A DNA stretch of 64,000 bases, from assembly GCA_964006375.1 (NCBI GenBank), contig OZ023266.1, positions 158,413,292 to 158,477,291 on the forward strand, read 5' to 3'. This DNA comes from Tillus elongatus (Eukaryota > Arthropoda > Insecta > Coleoptera > Cleridae). The notes below the pieces were generated by a model, which was not told where the DNA came from, made no database searches, and saw nothing but the letters and a program-made list of their open reading frames with translations. The position numbers were made by a program, and so were the translations under genes. This document shows positions 24,675-38,115 of the stretch, piece by piece (position 1 is the stretch's first letter; each line of letters begins with the position of its first letter).

Positions 24675-25795
24675 TGTATGTATCACACCGATAACTCAAA
24701 AAATAATGCGCCGATTTTGACAAAATTTGGTGAATGCCTTCCCTTTGTAAGTGGCTTGGATAAGTTCGTTAGCCACGAAAATCTGCTGAGGTTTTCCCGG
24801 AAAAGTTTGTGTTTTTTTTAGAAAAACATTCATATCTCCGGAAATAACAAAGTAAGGGCAACCAAATTTGGTACATCGTTTTATACAACTATAGGTAAAC
24901 TACCTACCAAAATTTAGCGCTGTAGGTCAAAAGACCAAAAAGTTATGGGCATTTAAAGAAAAATAAATTGTGGGTTTCCTCAAAACGTCAAAGTGACAAT
25001 TTAAAACGTCAAAATTCGCAACATTTAGGCAAAGAACTTGAATCTTATACGGGCTATGGAAAGAAAATGTCTCAAGAAAATGTTTTGCAAACCCTGAAGT
25101 CTTAGTTTCAACCGTCATTGTCCTTCATTTTACTAAAATGTTTCCAGAAAATTTATTTTAAATAGACCATTTCTCTGATGATTGGCAGTAGTCTTAGCTA
25201 TAGAGTTTATCGTTTAATGGTATATAACTTTCGTCGAATTTTCGTACAAACTTAATAAAGCTCACTATATCCGTTATTCTACAAGATATGAAAAAAAATT
25301 GTATACATTAATTATAGGGTGTCTTGAGCTACATCTTAAAAAATATTTCTACAATCACAGGGTGGCCCATAAGTCGTTGGTGGTACAAATAATTTTTTTT
25401 CAGTCGAAAACCCCTTATGTTTTTGCATTTTCCATCGAACTATAATGCATGTTTGTAAGTAAAGAAATTCTAAACGCAGCAAGTGCGTTATGGTAGCGAA
25501 TTTTGATTAAATGCTTCATATTTGAAAAGGTCAATTTGCTATTAACCTATAAGGTTGACCAAGAGACGGATTTTACTTTACTTTTTTACTTTAAGTTTAC
25601 TTTGGGAAATGTTTGTACGTTTTCAAACAATAAAGTTATTTTGATGAAACATGGCACATTGTTTTTACTATATATGTTATACTGGTAATTAAATTTGATG
25701 CCTGCTTTCTGAAAAAAGACAACACACATATTTGCCATAAAAACATTTTCATGAAAATTCACTACCATAACGCACTTGCTGCGTCTTCAAGTTTT
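24187..25795 (+). mobile_element. TA-core family element nested in transposon A
   Basis: It begins with the AGTGAATTTT hairpin and ATGAGGAGATCCCGAC and ends CGCACTTGCTGCGTC. It interrupts the right arm of transposon A. The TA tract is itself split (24301-24362 and 24582-24647, then (TATG)n to about 24680) by a 220-bp insertion. It is non-coding. Confidence 0.75.
24361..24582 (-). mobile_element. Probable 5'-truncated retroposon tail in a TA tract
   Basis: On the minus strand it ends ATTCAATAAAGAG followed by a (TTA)n tail of about 8 units, the form of a retroposed 3' end with a poly(A) signal. Both sides are TA microsatellite. There is no coding match, so the parent LINE or SINE is unknown. 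Confidence 0.45.
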
Positions 25796-26141
25796 AAAAT
25801 TTTAACTTTTCAGGTTGAAAAATAAGAGAGACACAGGTGTGTAAATGTGACAATGATTTTTAAGAAATTTTGGAAAAAGTCAAATGTCTCGCAAATGGTT
25901 GAGAAAAATGACATAACATGCTAGTAAAACTTACCATAAAATTTGACGAGCAATTTAGATCCGTAATAAAAAACACTACCTTCTATTTGAAATAAGAAAG
26001 TTGACGTCTACTTCCGGTATAACCGAAAGTCCCATAATAACGTCAATATTTTCAGTGAACTGAAAATTGCGAGAAATCCACGTGCGTGAATTTTCAGCAT
26101 TCAATTGTGAGTCGTACTGCAGAAACGGCTAATGGAAGGTA

Positions 26142-26823
26142 TAAACATATAAAATTTAAAAATTGAAAATTCATATTTGTATTTCTGTGTATAATATTGT
26201 TTGGCAGTGAGTTAGTTAAACTTAAAAGCTTCGAATAATCCTAAGCTATATCTAGAAGGATCGAACAAACAGTGTTTGCGAAAGCGATTTAATTAAAAGT
26301 TGCCATAAGGTTATCAGAATTAACTACAGTCGAATAGAGGCGAGTGCGGGTATACATACAGAAGTACACCGTATCCGTGGAGTTTTTAAATCGTTATAGA
26401 CCCGGTGATAATGGGAACCGTGAGGGGACGGTATCGGTCGTTTGTATTATAATCAGGGTCAACTAGAAAGTGCTTTTGTTTAGCATAACAATGCGCCAGC
26501 CGGAATGAATACACATACTCAGGTTCCGAAGAGTGAAGGAAGCCACGTCAAACCCGACTCGTTTATCACATTTTAAATGAAAACCCACCTTTGTTAAAAT
26601 GCAAATATATTACAAAGTTACACCAATGCACTTAGCGGTGATGACGGTACCTTTAAATATTTAACATTTAAAATCAACCTTTGCGACCAGCTATTTTAAT
26701 ATTTCAGCAATTAAAATATTTCAGAAATTGCTAAAAACATAACTGTAATATATATAAAACGTAGGTAATCCTCATATACAGTGTAGCCCATTTAAGATGG
26801 AAACACCCATGTAACTTTGGTAT
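26142..26823. other. No gene recognised; possible low-copy DNA
   Basis: I see no match to other parts of the window. It is locally GC-richer around 26330-26560 and holds no long frame. It may be older host sequence. Confidence 0.4.
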
Positions 26824-26945
26824 TAGTGAATTTTCATTAAGAAAATTCACTAATAGAAAGGTATCGCTGGTGAGACATTCGAAAAATTTCTTGAAATGAG
26901 CGCGCATTCAGGCCCCTGGAACCCGTTTCCATGATCAGCTAAAAT

Positions 26946-26984
<39 letters not shown>
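26824..26984 (+). mobile_element. TA-core family element, truncated at the TA tract
   Basis: The AGTGAATTTT hairpin end and GAGCGCGC..GGCCCCTGG segment are followed by (TA)n at about 26948-26984. The rest is missing and a PLE begins immediately after. Confidence 0.65.
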
Positions 26985-26986
<2 letters not shown>

Positions 26987-27002
26987 TACACACTTTATTT
27001 GT

Positions 27003-29181
27003 TTGCTGTACGTTTGTGATTTCTTATTGGTTTGCGCGGACTGCAGTTTCAAACCGTCCCGGTTCATCATCAGCACGCTACTGACTGTTATCGCTCCTGT
27101 GTGGTCTACGTCTGAGATTGTACGTGGCGCATGCGCCGTGAGCTTCTATTGGTCGGTTTACTGTTCTCTGATTAGTTGTGCCTTCGGACTGTGTCGTGTG
27201 TATCGGTCTCCTGTCTTGATCACTGTGGTTTGATAATTTGTCTATTTGTATGGCCTTTATTAAGTTTTGTTTAAATGTTTGTACTTGGATTTGTTCTGGC
27301 ATTAATTGTTTCTTATTGTTTGTTTGTTGAATGTAGTATTGTTCCCAGATTTCCATTATTTTGTGGTCTTTAACATGTTTCATTAGTGATGTCTGGTTTT
27401 TCGTGTTTTGTGTTGTGAATGTGTGTAGCTACGTTTGATTTGCAGCTAGGTATGTGGATTTTATCTAATGCTGTTATATGTTCCTTGAATCTTGTTTCTA
27501 TTGATTTTTTGTCATTCCTATATATTTTTTATTGCATGTGTTACATGCTATTTGATATATTCCGTTTAATTCATGTGGGTTGTGTTTTTGTTTTTTATTT
27601 ATTTTGTTTATTATTTTGTTATTGGTTTTGTAGCTCATTTTGAAGTCATATTGTTTGAGTGTTTGTGTTATTTTTTGATGTGGTGGTTATATGTGAATGT
27701 TGTGTATCTTGTGTTTTCTGGTGTTTTGTTTTCGGTTTTGTTGATTTGTTTGTTTTTGATTTGTTTTACCAGCTTTTCTATTGTTTTCTTGTTGTATCCA
27801 TTTCTTTCTCCTATTTGTATTATGATGTTGTACTCCTTTTCTCGTTCGTCGTTATGGAGTGGTACATTTAGCATTCTGTTTATTAAGTATCTGTATGCGG
27901 CCATTTTGTGTGTGTGTGGGTGTAGTGAGTGTTTAGGTATAGTGATGTCTGTTTGTGTGGGTTTTTTGTACATTTTGTATTCAATCTGGTTTTCTTTTCT
28001 GATTAGTGTTAAGTCTAGGAAGTTTATGGTGTTGTTTGATTATTTTTCTATTGTAAATTTTATGTTTTTGTTCATTTGGTTTATTTTTTCGAGGATATTG
28101 TCTATGTTGGTTTTTTGATTGTCGTATATTATTAATATATCATCGACGTAACTTATCCATTTGATGTTTGGGTCTGTCTCTTTAATGATGGTGTTGATTT
28201 TATCTTCTAACTATTGTATGTATATTTCTGCCATGATGCTTGATAGTGGAGATCCCATTGGTAGTCCGTCTTCTTGGATGTAGTATTCTTCGTTGAACGC
28301 AAAGTAATTTTGTTTTAATATGATGTTTAATATTTCGCTGATTTGTTGCGTTTTGTTGTTATTTTGCATTTTATTTTCGATTATATTTGTAGTTTCGTTA
28401 ATTGGTATATTGGTGTACATATTTGTTATGTCAAATGAGGCAAGTTTGTGTTTTTGTTTATGTTTATGTTTTCTAGTTTATGCACCAGTTCTATGGAGTT
28501 TTTTATGTTAAATTTGTTTTCTAGTTGTATTTCTTGTTTTAGTACTTGGTCCATTTCTTTTGCTATTTTGTATGAAGGTGCATCTTTGAAGTTGATGAGT
28601 GATCTTATTGGGTATCCCGTTTTGTGTATTTTTGTTATTCCTGTTATTGATGGTGCTTTAGGGTTGTTGTTATAATAATGTGTTGTTTTTTGGTTGAATA
28701 TTGTCTTGTGTTTTTTTTAATTATGTTTAATATTTGATTTTGGAATTTTTTTGTTGAGTTTTCGTTCAGTTTCTTGCATTTGTTTTGTGAGATGAAAGTG
28801 TTTGTTTTTTCTATATAGTCCTGTGTTTTTATTGCTATTAGTGTGTCGCTTTTATCTGGTTTTGCTATTGTTATGTTATATGTGACTTTGTTTCTTATTT
28901 GTTTGATCATTTTTTTATGTGTATTGTTTTTTGATTTAGTCTTGTCAATAATTCTGTTTATTTCTGTTCCTAGTTGGTTTTTCAGTGGTTCTAAGTTTGG
29001 GCTATTTATTGAGTTTATCGCGTGTTGTGTGTCCACTATTATGTTCTTTATTGTAGATTTTTTGGTATCTGAAAAGTTGGTTTTTATGTTGTTTTCTATG
29101 AATTCTTTTTCTTCTTTTGTGAATTTTGTGTCTGTTATGTTTATGAATCTATCCTGAAATATGTGGTGTGTTGTGGTTGTG

Positions 29182-29184
<3 letters not shown>
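27003..29184 (-). pseudogene. Penelope-like retroelement (family 1), degenerate
   Basis: Read on the minus strand from 29184: an N-terminal region (DRFINITDTKFTKEEKEFIE), a polymerase core with DAPSYKIAKEMDQVLKQ, MYTNIPINET and EEYYIQEDGLPMGSPLS, then SYVDDILII (catalytic Asp pair), MYKKPTQTDITIPKHS and HKMAAYRYLINRM. The endonuclease region survives only in pieces (KYIG-like). Stops occur after AEIYIQ and at several later points. Near the 3' end lies a hammerhead ribozyme (27034-27078). Related fragments are at 5346-6077, 29240-29720 and 49010-49290. Confidence 0.85.
27034..27078 (-). ncRNA. Type I hammerhead ribozyme of the PLE
   Basis: On the minus strand: stem I 5' side GCGTG (27078-27074), core CTGATGA (27073-27067), one extra U, stem II GAACC/GGTTT around loop GGGAC, core GAA (27050-27048), minimal stem III AC-TGCA-GT, C17 at 27039, then stem I 3' side CGCGC (27038-27034). 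All conserved core bases are present and stem I pairs over 5 bp. Predicted cleavage is between 27039 and 27038. PLEs are known to carry hammerheads. The extra U before stem II is unusual. Confidence 0.75.

Positions 29185-29234
<50 letters not shown>
29185..29234. repeat. (TA)n microsatellite between inverted PLE copies
   Basis: Fifty bases of TA separating two head-to-head PLE 5' regions. Confidence 0.95.
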
Positions 29235-29239
<5 letters not shown>

Positions 29240-29720
29240 ATAAAAATAAACAAAAAACCACACAACTTTAAAAAGAACAAACTAGATAATGTCAACATAA
29301 CAACCACAACACACCACATATTTCAGGATAGATTCATAAACATAACAGACACAAAATTCACAAAAGAAGAAAAAGAATTCATAGAAAACAGCATAAAAAC
29401 CAACTTTTCAGATACAAAAAAATCTACAATAGAGAACATAATAGTGGACACACAACACGCGATAAACTCAATAGATAGCCCAAACTTAGAACCACTGAAA
29501 AACCAACTAGCAACAGAAATAAACAGAATTATTGACAAGACTAAATCAGAAAACGATACACATAAAAAAATGATCAAACAAATAAGAAACAAAGTCACAT
29601 ATAACAACATAACAATAGCAAAAACAGATAAAAGCGACGCACTAATAGCAATAAAAACACAGGACTATATAGAAAAAACAAACACTTTCATCTCAAAAAA
29701 CAAATGCAAGAAACTGAAAG
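29240..29720 (+). pseudogene. Penelope-like element 5' part, inverted copy
   Basis: The plus-strand frame encodes the same N-terminal region as the minus-strand copy at 28770-29184 (DRFINITDTKFTKEEKEFIE through IKTQDYIEKTNTFIS), with only scattered differences. The open frame covers about 150 PLE residues, then stops where a TA-core element begins at 29722. It extends about 60 bp further 5' than its partner. The polymerase domain is absent. Confidence 0.85.
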
Positions 29721-29721
29721 G

Positions 29722-31607
<1,886 letters not shown>

Positions 31608-31685
<78 letters not shown>
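31608..31685. repeat. (TA)n microsatellite
   Basis: About 78 bp of pure TA. Confidence 0.95.
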
Positions 31686-31689
<4 letters not shown>

Positions 31690-32572
31690 TATACTTGGTT
31701 CTCGGGTTGAACCACGTCCAGAAATTATTAAAACGCGAGGTTTCGGCTCCTGTTTTGTAGCCATTTAGAGGTCAAGGAAATGAACTTTAAGGCCTCAATC
31801 TGCCTACTCCTTAGAACGGTGGATGATGATAGGTTGGGTTGTCGCAATTCGATTACGGGGCCTCATTCTGCCTACTCTCCAAATCTCGCTGTAGATCGTC
31901 TTTAAGGTCTCAGTGTGTTTATCCCTAGACCTGAGATAGATCTGGCCAATTTTAGTATATATACAACTATTGTTGCTATTTACCTCTCGCTTCTCAATAG
32001 TAACGTAACGTCAAGACATAACACATAAAACGCATTCTTCTGGTCTTCAGTTTTGTTTGGTGCTTCTCCAGCCAAACAAAACATTTTGAGGTACGTAGAT
32101 TGCTTATTTTTCGGAAAATTGTTTTTGAATTATTTTCCTTAGTTTGAATTTGCATATTTTTTGCCATGTTGTTTATTTCCTAGGTAGTAAGTATTTAAAA
32201 TAACAGGACTACCAGCGTGGCAAGCTTCTGTTTAGTCACGATATATTCCCTACATGATTTTATCTGAACTTAATGTATTTACATATCGGTTATTGCTAAT
32301 ACGTGACTATTTCTATTCAAACTAACATACATATTAATTAAACTTGTTAGTAACATCACGCTACACACATAAAACAATTCGATATTACATTACAAATATC
32401 CTGATAAACACGTTAGCATTGAAGATTAATACCTATTAATGGGTGCGTTCAGTCGACAGAACTGTCGACTGGTAACGTAAACGTGTTACTGATATCGTGA
32501 AACACAACGAGTTGAGTGTGTCTGAACGGCACGTTGAGTGTTTCTCTGGTCATTAGGGTAAACTTTCGATTT
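31686..32572. other. No gene recognised; contains a 22-bp perfect palindrome
   Basis: It holds internal similarity (AAGGCCTCAATCTGCCTACTC at 31772 versus GGGGCCTCATTCTGCCTACTC at 31858) and a perfect palindrome, CAGTCGACAG-A-A-CTGTCGACTG, at 32450-32471. There is no convincing frame. Confidence 0.45.
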
Positions 32573-32676
32573 TTAGTGAATTTTCAGAGAGGCAACGATG
32601 GTGAGACTTTCGGAAATTTTTTTGAAATGAGCGCAAAATAGGGCCCCTAGAACCCACATCCAAGGTCCGTTTCGGT
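32573..32676 (+). repeat. TA-core family fragment
   Basis: An AGTGAATTTT end and GAGCGCAAAATAGGGCCCC segment, cut off by the complete copy that starts at 32677. Confidence 0.6.
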
Positions 32677-32810
32677 TTTTAGTGAATTTTCTTTAAAAAA
32701 ATTCACTAATGAGGAGATCTCGACTTTCGAATTTTGAAAAAATTTCTTCAAATGAGCGCTATTTAGGACCCCCGGAACCCAAATCCGAGGTCAGTTTCAG
32801 ACTTTATATG

Positions 32811-32896
<86 letters not shown>

Positions 32897-34309
32897 GTGT
32901 CACACCTATAACTTAAAAAATAATGGACCGATTTTAATACAATTTGGCACATACCTTCCTTTCGCAAGTCGCTTAGATAAGTTCGTTAGCCAGGAAAATC
33001 CGCCGAGGTTTTCCCGGAAAATTTTGTGTTTTCTTTCGAAAAAAATCGAAAAAAATTTATATCTCCAAAATTAACAAAGTAAGGGCAACCAAATTTCATA
33101 CGCGGGTTTATATCATTAAAGGCAAGTTACTTACCAAAATTTAGCTCCGTAGGTTAAATGACAAAAAAGTTACAGGCATTCAAAGAAAAATAAATTTGGG
33201 TTCTCCTCAAAACGTCAAAATCGCGATTTTAAACGTCAAAATTGGTGAGTACCTTCCTTTTGCAAGTGGCTTGGATATGTTCGTTACCCAGGAAAATCCG
33301 ACGAGGTTTTCCCAGAAAATTTTGTGTTTTCTTTCGAAAAAAATTTATATCTCCAAAATTAACAAAGTAAGGGCAACCAAATTTTATACGCGGGTTTATA
33401 TCATTATAGGCAAGTTACCTGCCAAAATTTAGCTTTGTAGGTCAAAAGACAAAAAAGTTATAGGCATTTAAACAAAAATAAATTGGGGGTTTTCACAAAA
33501 CGTCAAAGTTGCGATTTAAACGTCAAAATTGGCAACATTTAGGAAAAGAACTTGAATCTAATACGGACTATGGAAATAAAATGTCTCAAGAAGAATGTTT
33601 TACAAACTCTGAAGTCTTAGTTTCAACCGTCATTGTCCTTCATTTTAATAAAATGTTTCCAGAAAATTCATTTCAAATAGACCCTTTCTCTGATGCTTGG
33701 CAGTAGCCTTAGCTATAGAGTTTATCGTTAATGGTATATAATTTTTGTAGAATTTTCGTAAAAAAAATCAATAAAGCTCAATATATCTGTTATTATACCA
33801 GATATGAAAAAAAATTGTATGTATTAATTATAGGGTGTCTTAAACTACATCTTAAAAAATTATTTCTACAATCACAGGGTGGCCCATAAGTCGTTGGTGA
33901 TACAAATTTTCTTTTTTTTAAAATCAAACACGCCTTATGTTATTGCATTTTTGCATTTTCCATCGAAATATAATGCATGTTTGTAAGAACAAAAATTCTG
34001 GACGCAGTAAGTGCGTTATGGTAGCGAATTTTAATCAAATGCTTCATATTTGAATAGCCCAATTTGCTATTAACCTATAAGGTTGACCAAAAAACGAGTT
34101 TTTTGTGGAACACTTTAAGTTTACTTTCGGAATTTTTTTTTACATTTTCAAACAATAAGGTTATTTTGATGAAACATGGCACATTGTTTTTACTATATAG
34201 GTTATACTGGTAACCAAATTTGATGCCTGATTTCTTAAAAAAACACATTATTGCTATTAAAAAATAGTTTTATGAAAATTCACTACCATAACGCACTTGC
34301 TGCGTCCCG
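32677..34309 (+). mobile_element. TA-core family element, full length
   Basis: A good reference copy. The hairpin AGTGAATTTT/AAAATTCACT comes first, then ATGAGGAGATC, TA tract 32812-32891, GGACCGATTTTAAT, GCAAGTCGCTTAGATAAG and an inverted terminal module (about 33997-34309), ending CGCACTTGCTGCGTCC. An internal duplication repeats the GTACCTTCCTTTTGCAAG block at about 33240. It is non-coding. Confidence 0.75.
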
Positions 34310-34606
34310 AGATTTTATTATATGTTTAACTGATTTGAACGAAACTTGGCACTGCCTTCATTTTGTTACTATCGCGGACGGGTTCGTCAATCAGCCATAA
34401 CGGATTTTTTTCCCCAAAAAATATACAAAAATATTTTTGAATACGCTATATTTTTGAATGTATTAAAGTAACTGGAATGAGACTTTAAATGTGCCAGAAA
34501 TGAAGTAAATAAACCTCTGTTGTGATTTTTAAGTAATCTGGTTCACAAAATTATGGGTTTTTCCCAAATTAAAAATACATTCTGAAACACATTAATTGAA
34601 ACAATT
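34310..34606. other. No gene recognised
   Basis: AT-rich and unassigned, between a TA-core element and a SINE. Confidence 0.5.
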
Positions 34607-34618
34607 TAAGTGGTTAAA

Positions 34619-34975
34619 AGCGAACCTCGTTGGTTCAGAGGTAAGAACGTGTGCCTTTGAACCGAAGGGTACTGGGTTCGATCCCGGGGTACTCCTTTCA
34701 CTTTTTCAGTACAAACTGTAAAATTAACATTAACCGAGGTTCTGGCATTGTATTTGAGCAAGTTGAATGTCTGCACGTTCCGCCCTTCGGAGGGGGCGTA
34801 AAGCCGTCGGTCCCGTGTCCATGCGATGTTGGGCATGTTAAAGATCCCTACCCTCCTTACAGAAAGACAGGGGTTCGGCAAAATTTCCAGGATAGTGAGG
34901 TGAAACTGCTCCCTGGCGTCGGTGATTGGCCATAGTCGCGGAAATAGGCCGACGTTAAAAGAAACAAAACAACAA
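34619..34975 (+). mobile_element. tRNA-derived SINE with perfect 12-bp TSD
   Basis: Flanked by TAAGTGGTTAAA at 34607-34618 and 34976-34987. The head has a Pol III A box TGGTTCAGAGG (34631-34641) and a B box GGTTCGATCC (34675-34684). A GC-rich central body follows (GTCGGTCCCGTGTCCATGCG, then GTTAAAGATCCCTACCC), ending ACGTTAAAAGAAACAAAACAACAA-like A-rich tail. The body resembles conserved central domains of metazoan SINEs. It looks complete and young. It is a tRNA-like head, not a tRNA gene. Confidence 0.85.
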
Positions 34976-34987
34976 TAAGTGGTTAAA

Positions 34988-35577
34988 GTATGGTTGATGC
35001 CAGATAAAGACATAGTACATTTCATTGATTGTTGTTGCCCTTACTTGGTGAAACTGGTCCATACTACATACAGACTTGGAGACTACTTCTCTGGCTTCAC
35101 TGTTGGTTTTCATTTTTTTTTAGGTGAAGGACGTAGCCAGCGCGTAAGCTAACTGGAGCAGGTGACCCTTATGAATTCTGGAAGTTCGGGGAGGTTCTTC
35201 AACGTTTCTGTGACTAGTTTCGCTGCTTGACAGGATTCTTATTAAAATTAAGTTACTACGAAATCATGACAACTACAAATAAAGATCTGTTGCTATGTTA
35301 TGATATGATGTTTTGATCAAAAAATGTATCAAATTGAAAATAAAATGAAACGCAGATGACAGATGAGGCTTTCAAAATGTCTACGTGATGTATGTCAATA
35401 TTTAACATAAAATAGAACTAGCCTATAATAACTATGATAACAGTTATAACAATAAAATAACTAAACAATAACAGTATAAAAGCAGTCTCTATATAACGAA
35501 ATTATTGACATACATCAACTCATTATCTTATTACAACTTTTTTGAAAGAATAGTTAAATTTATTTTCTTTCAATTAT
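34988..35577. other. No gene recognised; contains a 14-bp inverted repeat pair
   Basis: TGATGTATGTCAAT near 35390 and ATTGACATACATCA near 35505 are perfect inverted copies enclosing about 115 bp with a TATAAAAG box. This could be a small MITE or part of a PLE end. The rest is unassigned. Confidence 0.4.
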
Positions 35578-36685
35578 TTAATTAGAAAGAAGAATATCCA
35601 AGAAAGGGTAATTCATTAAATCAGTTTGCTCGTTTAAAACAAGGTAGCTATTGTCGTGTGTGTGCTTTTTGACTTCTAAAGCTTTAAAAAGGTCTTGTTT
35701 ACGTTTTTCATTATAAAAATTGTATGCGGTTATTTACTGTAGGTCTATGTTCTGTATCAATAATATGTTTTGCAAATGTAGATTTGTCTGCGTGGTTATT
35801 TCTAAATGCAGAAATATGTTCTTTGTTTTGGGTGTTAAAATTTCTAGAAGTTTGACCTATGTAGATTGCGTTACAATGTGTACAAGCTAATTTATAAACT
35901 CCAGCTTTTGTCAGGAAACAAGATTTTTCTTTAGCGCTAAATAGTAAATCACGCGTCGTGTTGTAAGATTTAAAAGCTGCCTTTGTGTTTGTACAGGTAT
36001 TTAAAATTTTTGAAATGTTTTCTGAAATGGTTCCAAAATAAGTTATCGAAACGTATCTGTTGTCTTCTTTGTATCTAATATTTGGATAAATTAAATTAAT
36101 CGCTAACTTGTATTCTTTTCTCTCGATCATTTTATCTATTATTTTAACAGAGTAGCCATTATTAAATGCTGTTTGCTTAATTATTGAAATTTCTTTTTCA
36201 AAATTATTTTGTGACATAGGTATTGAAAATGCACGATGTATCATAGAATGGTAGGCTGACAGCTTTTGTGAAAAAGGGTGACATGAATCGTATGGTATGG
36301 TTGTGTCAGTGTAAGTTGGTTTCCTATATATTGAAAAGTCAAATGAATTATTTTCTAAGTTTCTAATTGTTAAGTCTAAAAAATGTATACAACTGTTAGC
36401 TTCTTCTTCTAAAGTAAACTTAATATTTGTGTGAAAGTTATTATAAAATTCAACAATTCATTTAATTCTGTATGACTACTTTGAAAACATGCTAAAATAT
36501 CATCTACATATCTGTACCAAAAGACAATATTATGCGAAAGTTCTGATGTTAAAATTTGGTTTTCTAAGTTTTCCATAAATATGTTGGCTAATAAAGGTGA
36601 CAACGGACTACCCGTAGGTAGGCCTTCATTTTGCATATAAATTTTATTATTAAATTTAAAATAGTTTTGTTTTATACATAGTAGT
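35578..36685 (-). pseudogene. Penelope-like element (family 2) with GIY-YIG endonuclease
   Basis: Read on the minus strand: polymerase from QNYFKFNNKIYMQNEGLPTG, then SPLSPLLANIFMENL, WYRYVDDILACF (catalytic Asp pair), a frame change near 36420, IYRKPTYTDTTIPYDSCHPF, RAFSIPMSQNNFEKEISIIK, and the endonuclease AGVYKLACTHCNAIYIGQTS with RNFNTQNKEH and TEHRPTVNN. A frameshift near 35720 precedes the last residues YNEKRKQDLFKALEVKK to FLDILLSN. It is 5'-truncated at about 36685. The conserved Arg-His-Glu set is only partly kept. It is distinct from family 1. Confidence 0.85.
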
Positions 36686-37590
36686 CACCTGCCATAGTAG
36701 ATTGATACATATACCACAGGCACACATCATAATGCACCGATAACCAAACAAAATAACCCACGTAAGGCGGGATCGCTCCAACATCCTAATGTGTAACAAA
36801 CCTTCACACCCGAACAGTGACGATCCCACCATAATGACCGCCTTCGGGTATATTCGGATGCGCGGATTTGTACAATCTCACAAATATCCAGTCTCAATGC
36901 GAAAGGGGAAAATAAGGAAGTTTTCTATCAGCTACTGGAAGTAAAAACCAGATGAGATGGTGTGTTTTGTTTATTTATTATGATTTGACAGTTCTGCTTT
37001 GAGGTTGTATATTTAAAAATTGGAAACTAAAGAATAATAACGTGTTTTGTTTATTTATTATGATTTGACATCTCTGCTTTGAGGTTAATTAGTAAATGAC
37101 TGTCATTGAAATAGATGTAATAAATTATTTTTCGGAGAAATTTTCATTTTTATTTATATGAAATGTTGGTAATTATTAATTAATTAATGCTTAATCAGTT
37201 TCTGTAAAGAAAATTGTTTCAAAATTTCGTGAAAAAATATTGTGTAACATTTTTTGTAAAAAATATAATTTTCGTGTAACCAATTTCGTGAGCCAATTTT
37301 TATTTCAAAAATGACTCGTGAAGGAAATCTTTTAAACTTTCATGGAATTTTTAACGAAAAGCTATTTGTGAATATAATTATATCTTGGCAGGTGTGTAAA
37401 TAGCTAAAGAGGTTCGTTGGCCACGAACATCGGACCAGTTTTTCCTGAACATTTTAAGTTTATTTTCGGAAAATTTTTGTACTTTTTCAAACAATAAAGT
37501 TATTTTGATGTTATATGGCACAATGTTTTCACTATATAGGTTATACTGTTAATAAAATTTAATGCCTTACATTAAAAAAGTTTGGGACGC
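36686..37590. other. No gene; tandem duplication and a TA-core scrap
   Basis: A ~45-bp unit, GTGTTTTGTTTATTTATTAT.., occurs at 36962-37006 and again at 37042-37086, differing at two bases. The segment at about 37410-37575 matches the terminal module of TA-core elements. The region 36686-36920 is GC-richer and unassigned. Confidence 0.5.
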
Positions 37591-38030
37591 AGGAAGTGCG
37601 TTATGGTAGTCAATTTTTATTAAACGCTTCAAATTTGAATAGCTCAATTTTCAATAAACTTAAAAAGTTTAATTTTGGTACGTAGTAAGATCTATCCAAA
37701 GGCAACAGATCCACCAAATTTCATAAAAATAACTTTGTAATTTTTCCAAAAAAAAATAATTAAAAGTTGAATAACTTAATTTTCTATAATTTTAGAAAGT
37801 TGAATTTTGTTTTGTAGCAAGGTATTTCCTAAGGCACCATGCCCATCGCATTTCATTAAAATATCTTTGTAATTTTCGGAGAAAATTTTTTTTCGAAAGA
37901 AAACTCGGAACCGGAAAACCTTGTCCGATTTTCCTGCCTAACGAACTTATCCAAGCCATTAATAAAAGAAAGGCGCCTGCCGAGTTTCATCGAAATCGGT
38001 TACTTATGTTTTGAGTTATCGGTTGGATAC

Positions 38031-38115
<85 letters not shown>

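Noticed and set aside
27573..28118. 181-codon plus-strand frame rich in Phe, Leu and Val that looks like a membrane protein
   Set aside because: It is the antisense of the Penelope-like polymerase on the minus strand.
28843..29157. Hydrophobic plus-strand frame (and its mirror at 29323-29610, minus)
   Set aside because: Both are antisense to the PLE N-terminal coding region.
34625..34700. tRNA gene from A and B boxes
   Set aside because: No full cloverleaf; the boxes are followed by a SINE body, an A-rich tail and exact target duplications.
35392..35520. LTR of an unknown retroelement
   Set aside because: The 14-bp inverted repeats and TATA box are suggestive, but there is no second copy, primer site or polypurine tract.
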